Part shown: positions 1-6,415 of the stretch, piece by piece
Position numbering within the stretch: the first letter of the stretch is position 1
How the letters are laid out: every line of letters begins with the position of its first letter
Source of the DNA: Acidimicrobiia bacterium
Lineage (GTDB): Bacteria; Actinomycetota; Acidimicrobiia; Acidimicrobiales; AC-14
NCBI GenBank assembly: GCA_019244985.1
Contig: JAFASB010000188.1
Coordinates: forward strand, 1 to 13,218
Length of the DNA: 13,218 bases
Direction: 5' to 3'
Notes under the pieces: model-generated
Told to the model about the DNA's origin: nothing
The model's input: the letters and a program-made list of their open reading frames with translations, nothing else
The model's database searches: none
Translations under genes and position numbers: made by a program

Positions 1-90
1 CCGTCTCGATCCCACCCCATATCCCTTCGCGCGCCCTTGCACGTCTCTGGACAGGTGATCGGCGGTCCGTCAACGCCGCTTTAGCCGCGA

Positions 91-216
91 GGTTCGGGAT
101 AGGTCGATCGAACTAACTCGGGAAAATGGCTCACCTCCTCCTATCTGCAAGCCGATGCTCTTTCGGACCGCAAGGGGGGACTCCGCGGCGTCGCGGGGTC
201 CCGAACCAGTGAGGTG
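91..216 (+). promoter_or_regulatory. Candidate structured leader RNA of the Tad operon
   Basis: This untranslated stretch before cpaB can fold into a multi-branched RNA. Seen directly: 91-97 is fully complementary to 201-207 (extendable to 9 bp, 91-99 with 199-207). The next bases, 98-103, pair with 140-145. TGC 146-148 can pair with GCA 170-172 around a CCGA/TCGG hairpin (152-155 with 163-166). A G/C-rich hairpin 177-187/192-202 (11 bp, one G-U, 4-nt loop) sits just before the ribosome binding site. The helices abut, as in a four-way junction. CACCTC at 132-137 is the exact complement of GAGGTG at 211-216, which holds the Shine-Dalgarno of cpaB, so a competing fold could hide it. I could not match it to a riboswitch class I know. 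Chance pairing in GC-rich DNA remains possible. No clear promoter is visible upstream. Confidence 0.35.
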
Positions 217-221
217 TGGGA

Positions 222-956
222 GTGGGAAATCGACGGACAATGATCTTGATCGTCGCCGTGGTAGTGGCGCTCGTGGCCGCCGGCGCGATCTACAGCTATC
301 TGAACTCGGTTCAGGACCGGGCGTACAACAACGCCAAGCTGGTCAAGGTTTACAGGGTCGACAAGGACGTCAAGAAGGGTCTCCCTGGTGAGCAGGCCAT
401 TGACCAGGAATACGTGAAGTCCGGCGATATTCCACAGCAATACCGTCCCACCACCGCACTCACCGATATCAACGCCATTCGCGGCAAGGTCGCGCTGAAC
501 GACCTCTCCTCGGGTCAGATCGTCGTCGACGGGATGTTCGTCGAGCCTCGTGTTGCCCAGGTGTCTTTCGCCCAGCGGATCCCTGCCGGGCAGGTCGCGG
601 TGACGATCTCGGTCGACTCGATCCACGGCGTCGCCGGTCTGGTCGTTCCGGGAGACCAGGTGAACATCCTGGCCAACGCGCCCGACGGGACCCGGTACCT
701 CTTCCAGAACGTCAACGTTCTCGCCATCGGCAACACGCCGGCGCCCCAGCCCGGCGACACCACGACGGCATCGACGATTCCGACGGGCGGCGGGAGCGGG
801 CTGATCACCTTCGCTGTACCTCCGCTGGCGGCAGCGAAGATATCGGTCGCGAACAACGTCTACCTCACGCTCGTGCCGCCGGGGAACCAGCCGGTGCCCG
901 TGCCTGCGGTGAACCCGAACTCGCTGTTCAGCGGACCGCTGACTCCCTACGCGTAG
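222..956 (+). CDS. cpaB: Flp pilus assembly protein CpaB (RcpC family)
   Basis: CpaB/RcpC is a periplasmic or cell-surface accessory protein of Tad pilus assembly, anchored by one N-terminal helix. The protein has a short basic start (NRRTM), a single hydrophobic segment (ILIVAVVVALVAAGAIYSYL), a SAF-like region with a run of charged residues and a VKSGDIP turn (about residues 45-110), then the RcpC/CpaB domain with the family signature GLVVPGDQVNIL near residue 140. A Pro/Thr/Gly-rich linker follows, then a final strand pair. The length of about 244 residues is normal. Three in-frame starts exist: GTG 216, GTG 222 and ATG 240. I chose 222 because GAGG at 211-214 is 7 nt upstream; at 216 the gap would be 1 nt. 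It is the first gene of the operon, and its stop lies in the same frame as the following cpaE. Confidence 0.92.
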   Translation: MGNRRTMILIVAVVVALVAAGAIYSYLNSVQDRAYNNAKLVKVYRVDKDVKKGLPGEQAIDQEYVKSGDIPQQYRPTTALTDINAIRGKVALNDLSSGQIVVDGMFVEPRVAQVSFAQRIPAGQVAVTISVDSIHGVAGLVVPGDQVNILANAPDGTRYLFQNVNVLAIGNTPAPQPGDTTTASTIPTGGGSGLITFAVPPLAAAKISVANNVYLTLVPPGNQPVPVPAVNPNSLFSGPLTPYA

Positions 957-959
957 GGC

Positions 960-980
960 GAGAGGGAGACGGCTACGCTG
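960..980 (+). promoter_or_regulatory. Ribosome binding site and probable CTG start of cpaE
   Basis: A purine-rich Shine-Dalgarno (GAGAGGGAG, 960-968) lies directly after the cpaB stop. The cpaE frame is open from the cpaB stop codon onward and holds no ATG, GTG or TTG before the ATG at 1059. CTG at 978 stands 9 nt after the purine tract and ACG at 975 stands 6 nt after it. The ATG at 1059 has no comparable purine tract at the right distance. This decides the start of cpaE in favour of the CTG, although initiation at ACG cannot be excluded. Confidence 0.55.
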
Positions 981-2159
981 AGTTTCGTCGATAGCTTCGA
1001 AGACCGCCCCTCAGTCGCCGTCATCGACGGCAACAACAAGCTGCGTACCCGGCTCGCTATGCAGTTGAGCGAGTCGGTGGCAGCCGCGTCCTTTCCCACC
1101 ATCGACGCGATGGAGGAGAAGGTCGACCCGGGAGGTCCCCTGATCGTTGTGTTCGGGCCGTCCTACGCGACGGCAGCCGGGCTCAAGGATGTGCGCGACA
1201 TGACTCGCAACCATCCCGAGATCGCCGCAATCATGGTGGTCGAGGAACTGACGACGCAGATGCTGCAGCAGGCACTGCGCGCGGGGGTGGCCGACGTGGT
1301 CGCCGCACCCTCCGACAGCGGCCAGCTCCTCGAGGCCGTCGAGCGGGTGGGAGAGACCCTGAGCGTTGTTCCATCGGCGCCGACGCGCGCCGAAGCTGGT
1401 GGCGCCGAGGGTCGGATGATCAGCGTGTTCTCCACCAAGGGCGGCGCGGGCAAGTCGGTTGTGGCGTCGAACCTCGCCGTGATCCTCGCCCGGCAGTCCA
1501 ACGCGCCGGTCGCACTCGTCGACGCCGACCTGCAGTTCGGCGATGTGGCGGTGATGATGAAGCTCACGCCGCAGCACACGGTCGTCGACGCGGTGGCGTC
1601 CATCAACCGGCTCGACGCGCCGCTCCTGCAGAGTCTTCTCGTGCGGCACGAGCCGAGTGGTCTCTACGTCCTCCCGGCCCCAGTCGAACCCGCCTTTGCG
1701 GACCAGGTGAGCGGCGCCGACATGGTCCGGATCGTCAAGGTGCTGCAGTCGTTCTGCGCCTACCTGGTCATCGACACCCCTGCCCACTTCAACGACGTCG
1801 TGTTGGCACTGCTCGAGGAGAGCGACGACATCCTCTTGATCTCCGGAATGGACATTCCGAACATCAAGAACGTCAAGCTCGGTCTCCAGACTCTGCGCCT
1901 CCTGAATATTCCTGTGTCGAAGCTGAAGCTTGTGCTCAACAGGTCCAATTCGAAGGTAAAGCTCGACATCGGAGAAGTCGAAAGAACTCTTCAGATGAAG
2001 GCTGACGCGCTGATCCCGAGCGACATCCTGGTGCCCCAGTCGGTCAACAAGGGCGTTCCCGCCGTGATCGACGCTCCCAAGTCGGGGGTCTCCAAGAGTC
2101 TGGAGCAGCTTGCCGGTCTCTTCGCCGATAGCAGTCAGGGCAGACGAGCTCGCCGATAG
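978..2159 (+). CDS. cpaE: Tad pilus localisation ATPase CpaE/TadZ (MinD/ParA family)
   Basis: TadZ/CpaE proteins place the Tad machine at its site in the cell. They consist of an atypical receiver domain followed by a MinD/ParA-type ATPase. Numbered from the CTG at 978 (393 residues), the receiver-like part spans about 10-135 and starts with the strand SVAVIDG. The ATPase follows: deviant Walker A KGGAGKS at 154-160, a Walker A' region VDADLQFGD, and the Walker B-like strand LVIDTP. The switch region is intact, so ATP binding is likely. The first ATG (1059) would remove 27 residues including the first receiver strand, so it is probably not the true start. It lies 21 nt after cpaB and 21 nt before cpaF and is surely co-transcribed. 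Family assignment is firm; the start is inferred. Confidence 0.88.
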   Translation: MSFVDSFEDRPSVAVIDGNNKLRTRLAMQLSESVAAASFPTIDAMEEKVDPGGPLIVVFGPSYATAAGLKDVRDMTRNHPEIAAIMVVEELTTQMLQQALRAGVADVVAAPSDSGQLLEAVERVGETLSVVPSAPTRAEAGGAEGRMISVFSTKGGAGKSVVASNLAVILARQSNAPVALVDADLQFGDVAVMMKLTPQHTVVDAVASINRLDAPLLQSLLVRHEPSGLYVLPAPVEPAFADQVSGADMVRIVKVLQSFCAYLVIDTPAHFNDVVLALLEESDDILLISGMDIPNIKNVKLGLQTLRLLNIPVSKLKLVLNRSNSKVKLDIGEVERTLQMKADALIPSDILVPQSVNKGVPAVIDAPKSGVSKSLEQLAGLFADSSQGRRARR

Positions 2160-2180
2160 AGGCGCGAGAGGGAACTGAAT

Positions 2181-3542
2181 ATGTCGCTTACCAAGCGTCT
2201 TCATGAAGTGCGCACGCCCGCGGGCGGGCCCAGTCGACGGGACCCCGTTCTCGACGATCTCAGGCAGAAGATTCATCACCATCTGATCGACGAGCTGGGG
2301 CCGCTCCTCTACGACCGTCGCATCAGCGAGGATGATCTCCGCGTCCGCGTTACCGACCAGCTCCAGCGCGCCCTCCAGAAGGAGAAGGCGCCGCTGTCGG
2401 CTGCCGACCGCGCCCAGCTCATCCAGGACGTCTCCGACGACATCCTCGGCTACGGCCCGATCGACCGGTATCTCAAGGAAGAAGAGATCACCGAAATCAT
2501 GTGCAACGGGCCGCACAGCATCTACGTGGAGCGCGGCGGCAAGCTCGAGCCCGTCGCGGCCCAGTTCGTCGACGAGGACCACCTGCGCCGGATCATCGAC
2601 AAGATCGTCGCGCAGGTCGGCCGCCGCATCGACGAGGCAACCCCCATGGTCGACGCTCGCCTCCCGGATGGTTCCCGCGTCAACGCCGTCGTGCACCCGC
2701 TGGCGATCGGCGGGCCGTTCATGACGATCCGTAAGTTCGCCACCGATCCCTACACGGTCGAGGACCTGATCGGGTTCGGCACGATGAATGCCGCTACCGC
2801 CCGTTTCCTCGAGGCGTGCGTCATCGGCCGGCTGAACGTGATCGTCTCCGGCGGTACCGGCACCGGTAAGACGACCACCCTCAACGTGCTGTCGTCGTTC
2901 ATCCCTGACGACGAGCGCATCGTCACCGTCGAGGATGCCAAGGAGCTCCAACTCCACCAGGACCACGTGCTGCCGATGGAAGCCCGGCCGCCCAACATCG
3001 AGGGCAAGGGCCAAGTCACCATCCGCGACCTGGTCCGCAACTCGCTGCGTATGCGTCCCGACCGCATCGTCGTCGGCGAGGTCCGCGGCGGAGAAGCGCT
3101 CGACATGCTCCAGGCCATGAACACCGGCCACGACGGCTCGATTACCACGGTCCACTCCAACAGCCCACGCGACTCGCTCTCCCGCATCGAGACCATGACG
3201 CTGATGGCCGGCTTCGATCTCCCGATCCGGGCGATTCGTGAGCAGATGGCGTCGGCCCTCGACCTGATCGTGCACCTGACCCGTCTCCGTGATGGCACCC
3301 GGCGCATCACCCACATCACCGAGGTGCAGGGCATGGAGGGCGACGTGATCACGATGCAGGACATCTTCCTGTTCGACTTCGGCATGGGGATCGATCCGAA
3401 CGGCCGATTCAAGGGTCATCTCAAGGCGACCGGTATCCGGCCGCGGTTCGCGGAGAAGCTCGCCGACCTCGGCGTCAAGCTGGGCGCCGAGCTGTTCGCC
3501 ACCCAGGCGGCAGCGGCCAAGCGTCCCGCGGGACGGCGGTAA
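2181..3542 (+). CDS. cpaF: Tad secretion ATPase CpaF/TadA (GspE/VirB11 family)
   Basis: This is the cytoplasmic hexameric ATPase that powers Flp pilus assembly. The 453 residues carry the full set of secretion-ATPase motifs: Walker A GGTGTGKT (224-231), the acidic box TVEDAKELQL (249-258), Walker B RIVVGEVRG with the catalytic Glu300, and the His box TGHDGSITTVHSNSP (315-329). The N-terminal all-alpha CpaF domain (about 25-100) precedes the strand GPHSIYVERGG typical of TadA. ATG at 2181 follows a purine tract (GAGAGGGAA) at normal distance. The length is normal and no key residue is missing. It is followed after 5 nt by the tadB fusion gene, which suggests translational coupling. Assignment is certain at family level. 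Confidence 0.96.
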   Translation: MSLTKRLHEVRTPAGGPSRRDPVLDDLRQKIHHHLIDELGPLLYDRRISEDDLRVRVTDQLQRALQKEKAPLSAADRAQLIQDVSDDILGYGPIDRYLKEEEITEIMCNGPHSIYVERGGKLEPVAAQFVDEDHLRRIIDKIVAQVGRRIDEATPMVDARLPDGSRVNAVVHPLAIGGPFMTIRKFATDPYTVEDLIGFGTMNAATARFLEACVIGRLNVIVSGGTGTGKTTTLNVLSSFIPDDERIVTVEDAKELQLHQDHVLPMEARPPNIEGKGQVTIRDLVRNSLRMRPDRIVVGEVRGGEALDMLQAMNTGHDGSITTVHSNSPRDSLSRIETMTLMAGFDLPIRAIREQMASALDLIVHLTRLRDGTRRITHITEVQGMEGDVITMQDIFLFDFGMGIDPNGRFKGHLKATGIRPRFAEKLADLGVKLGAELFATQAAAAKRPAGRR

Positions 3543-3547
3543 CACCG

Positions 3548-5479
3548 ATGCTGAAGCGCCTGTTGGTCGCCCTCGCCCTCGTGCTCGCCGTCGTGGCGGG
3601 TGGGGCGGGCGCTGCCCATGCCGACGACCTCTTGGTCAAGAAGGTCGACACGAGCAAGTTTCCTCAGGTCACCGTCTCGGCTCAGCTCAACGGAGCGCCG
3701 GCCGACCTCTCGAAGGTCGTCCTTCGCGAGAACGGCGTGTTGATCAACAAGTTCGACGCCGTGCCCCTCGGGCGCACGAACACCCCCGTCGGCGTCGTGC
3801 TCGTGATCGATACATCGGGGTCGATGAATCAGAACGGCAAGCTCGATGCCGCGAAGGCGGCGGCTCGACAGTTCGTCAACAGCAAGCAGCCCAACGACCA
3901 GATCGCCCTCGTCAGCTTCAACAGTCAGCCGCGCGTGCTCGTGAACTTCACGTCGGACGCCAACGCCCTGCTCAACGGGATCAACGGGTTGGCCGCGACC
4001 GGGGAGACTGCGCTCTGGGACGCGGTGCACACCGGAGTGGGCCTTTACGGCGATCACCCGAACCTCGAGCCCAACCTGGTCATCATCAGTGACGGCAAGG
4101 ACACGGTCTCGACCGGCAACTTCAACCAGGCCAAGAGTGCGGCGCAAGGCGCGCACGCGACCGTCTACGCCGTCGGTCTTACCGGTGGCGACTTCGACGG
4201 CGCTGCCCTGCAGGACCTCACCAGCTCGACGCAGGGCCAGTACGCCCAGACTGCCGATCCCGCGCAGCTCACGACCCTGTTCAGCCAGGTCCAGCGGTCA
4301 CTGCAGAACCAGTACCAGGTGACGTACACGTCGACCGCCCAGGGAGGCACTCTCGACATCTCGCTCGCCTTCGGTGCTGCGCAGGCGACGGCCAGCGTCA
4401 ACGCCGGCGGCGTCACCCAGGGTCCGAGCACCCAGCCTCAAACGGTCGATCCCAGCAGTGGCGTGCTCGGATTCCTCGGCGGCAGCCTCGGCAAGTGGAT
4501 GGGAGTCCTGCTCGGCCTCGTTGCAGCCGGGCTCCTGGCCTACGGGCTGATTCTGCTCTTCGCGCGGGAGCGCTCGACGCTCGAGACGGCCCTCCAGCCT
4601 TACACGGAGGGTGGAGGTGGCGACGCGGGCGGCGACGATTACTACGAGGACAACGCCGACCGCGGTGTGTTCAGCGACTCCGCGATCATGCAGCGAGCGC
4701 TTGACCTCACGACCCGCATCGCTGAGGACCGGGGCGTCCTGGCGAAGGCTGAAAACATGATGGAGCAGGCCGACCTGCCCCTGCGGGCCGCCGAGGCGTT
4801 GTTCTTCTACGTGGCCGGCGTGGCGGTGCTGACCCTCCTGATAGCCGTCCTCAGCCGATCGATCTTCGCCACCCTCGCCACGTTGATCCTGACGCTGCTG
4901 CTTCCGCCCGGTGTCCTGCAGTTTCTCGCCGGCCAGCGCAAGCGCAAGTTCCAAGCGCAGCTTCCCGACATGCTGCAGCTGATCGCCGGCAGCCTCCGCG
5001 CCGGCTACTCGCTGCTGCAGGGGGTCGAGGCCGTCGCCCAAGAGGTCTCCGAACCGATGGGCGGCGAGCTACGGCGTGTGCTTGCCGAGGCCCGCCTCGG
5101 GCGCACGCTCGAGGAGTCGCTCGACGACATGGCGGAGCGGCTCGCGAGTCGTGACTTCGCATGGGCGGTCATGGCGATCCGTATCCAACGAGAGGTCGGC
5201 GGCAACCTGGCCGAGCTTTTGTCCACGGTCGCCGAGACGATGATCGCCCGGGAGCGTCTGCGCCGCGAGGTGCGGGCCCTCACCGCCGAAGGGCGTATCA
5301 GCGCCATCATCGTCGGCCTGCTGCCGATCGGCCTTGGCATCGTGATGTACAGCATGAACCGCGAGTACATGAACGTCTTGCTGCACGACGGGTTCGGCCA
5401 GACCCTCCTCATCGGCGCCATCCTCATGGCCGGGGTCGGCTTCTGGTGGATGAAGAAGACCATCGAGATCGACATCTAG
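3548..5479 (+). CDS. tadB: Fusion of secreted von Willebrand A domain to Tad inner-membrane platform protein TadB
   Basis: TadB is the membrane platform on which the Flp pilus is built, normally about 300 residues. Here 643 residues begin with a signal peptide (LKR, hydrophobic core, AHA before Asp26). A von Willebrand A domain follows (about 80-255) with a complete metal-binding MIDAS: DTSGS at 88-92, Thr in TGETALWD (151-158) and SDGKD at 181-185. After a linker comes a membrane helix (about 318-338), an acidic Gly-rich segment (354-370), then the TadB/T2SSF part with helices near 416-434 and 439-457, the cytosolic four-helix domain (about 470-580) and two C-terminal helices (585-602, 617-634). 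The topology places the VWA domain outside the membrane and the T2SSF domain inside. The frame is unbroken, so this is a true fusion. ATG is 5 nt after the cpaF stop and tadC follows after 10 nt. The VWA domain may bind pilin, matrix or cell wall (inference). Confidence 0.92.
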   Translation: MLKRLLVALALVLAVVAGGAGAAHADDLLVKKVDTSKFPQVTVSAQLNGAPADLSKVVLRENGVLINKFDAVPLGRTNTPVGVVLVIDTSGSMNQNGKLDAAKAAARQFVNSKQPNDQIALVSFNSQPRVLVNFTSDANALLNGINGLAATGETALWDAVHTGVGLYGDHPNLEPNLVIISDGKDTVSTGNFNQAKSAAQGAHATVYAVGLTGGDFDGAALQDLTSSTQGQYAQTADPAQLTTLFSQVQRSLQNQYQVTYTSTAQGGTLDISLAFGAAQATASVNAGGVTQGPSTQPQTVDPSSGVLGFLGGSLGKWMGVLLGLVAAGLLAYGLILLFARERSTLETALQPYTEGGGGDAGGDDYYEDNADRGVFSDSAIMQRALDLTTRIAEDRGVLAKAENMMEQADLPLRAAEALFFYVAGVAVLTLLIAVLSRSIFATLATLILTLLLPPGVLQFLAGQRKRKFQAQLPDMLQLIAGSLRAGYSLLQGVEAVAQEVSEPMGGELRRVLAEARLGRTLEESLDDMAERLASRDFAWAVMAIRIQREVGGNLAELLSTVAETMIARERLRREVRALTAEGRISAIIVGLLPIGLGIVMYSMNREYMNVLLHDGFGQTLLIGAILMAGVGFWWMKKTIEIDI

Positions 5480-5489
5480 GGACCTGAGC

Positions 5490-6407
5490 ATGCTTGCCAT
5501 CACCTTCATCGCCGTCTTCCTCTCGATCTGCCTCGCTGTCTATGCCATCGCCGGCACGGCCGAGGAGAAAGCGACGATCCGCGAATCGCTGCGCCAGCTG
5601 GGCGGCTACGAGATCGACAATGAGCGCGACCGCGAATTGCTCGACCCCCTTCGCCAGCGGGCGGTCATGCCCGTCGTCAACTGGTTCACCGGCATCGGGC
5701 GTCGTCTGACGCCCGTCGGATACGTCGACGGCATCCGCCGCAAGCTCACGCTCGCCGGCGACTTCTCTCCCCAGAACCTCGACCGGTTCCTCGCCATTCG
5801 CGTGGTGACACTGGCCCTCATCCCTGTGTGGGCCCTGCTCGCCTTCGGCCTTCTCAGCACGCTCGGGAACTCGAGTCGCCTCGGCGTCTTCCTGCTCCTG
5901 ACGCTCGGGTCGGTCCTCGGCCCCGACGCCATCCTCAACCGCAAGGTTGCCGAGCGCCAGCACGAGATCCAGGTGCGTCTCCCGGACATCCTGGACCTGT
6001 TGACGATCAGCGTGGAAGCCGGCCTGGGTTTCGAGCAGGCCCTCGACCGCACGATCGCGGCAGTGCCTGGCCCCCTCTCGGAGGAGTTCGCTCGCATGCT
6101 CGGTGAGGTGCGGGCGGGCGCCAGCCGTGCCGACGCCATGCGGGCGATGGACGAGCGCATCGACGTACCCGAGGTCCGTTCGTTCGTGCTCGCCATCCTG
6201 CAGGCCGACACGTTCGGCGTCTCTATCGGCCGGGTGCTGCGGGCGCAGGCCGACGAGATGCGGATCAAGCGTCGTCAGCTGGCCCAGGAGCAGGCCCTCA
6301 AGGCCCCCGTCAAGATGCTGTTCCCGATGGTGTTCTGCATCTTCCCGGCTCTGTTCGTCGTCGTCATCGGGCCCGCAATCATCAACATCTCCAAGGGCTT
6401 CAAGTAG
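5490..6407 (+). CDS. tadC: Tad inner-membrane platform protein TadC (T2SSF family)
   Basis: TadC pairs with TadB to form the platform of the Tad pilus machine. The protein has 305 residues. An N-terminal membrane helix (about 2-22) is followed by a charged cytosolic stretch (24-95), two helices (about 100-123 and 131-148), the T2SSF cytosolic domain with the family pattern RLPDILDLLTISVEAGLGFEQAL (starting near 163), and a C-terminal helix (276-298). The conserved run around LLTISVEAGLGFEQA and GEVRAG is typical of TadC rather than TadB. ATG 5490 follows AGGGACC at the end of tadB. It stands 8 nt before the exported hydrolase-like gene, so that gene belongs to the same operon. Confidence 0.95.
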   Translation: MLAITFIAVFLSICLAVYAIAGTAEEKATIRESLRQLGGYEIDNERDRELLDPLRQRAVMPVVNWFTGIGRRLTPVGYVDGIRRKLTLAGDFSPQNLDRFLAIRVVTLALIPVWALLAFGLLSTLGNSSRLGVFLLLTLGSVLGPDAILNRKVAERQHEIQVRLPDILDLLTISVEAGLGFEQALDRTIAAVPGPLSEEFARMLGEVRAGASRADAMRAMDERIDVPEVRSFVLAILQADTFGVSIGRVLRAQADEMRIKRRQLAQEQALKAPVKMLFPMVFCIFPALFVVVIGPAIINISKGFK

Positions 6408-6415
6408 AGCCACCC

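Noticed and set aside
49..71. ECF-sigma-like promoter (GGACA followed by CGTC) upstream of cpaB
   Set aside because: The spacing of 14 nt is short and both elements are weak matches, so chance is a sufficient explanation in GC-rich DNA.
91..208. tRNA-like layout: a 7-bp closing helix whose 3' strand ends in CCGAACCA
   Set aside because: The element is too long (117 nt), the third arm has a 4-nt loop instead of a T-loop with TTCGA, and no anticodon arm of 5 bp and 7 nt can be placed.
91..216. c-di-GMP-I (GEMM) riboswitch, which would suit a pilus operon
   Set aside because: The conserved core (CACGCACAGGGCAAACC-like and the GNRA/receptor segments) is not found. I keep it only as an unassigned leader structure.
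1011..3545. Very long open frame (about 840 codons) on the minus strand across cpaE and cpaF
   Set aside because: It lies wholly opposite two genes with clear family motifs. The product is rich in His, Asp, Arg and Val without domain pattern, as expected of the antisense frame of GC3-biased genes.
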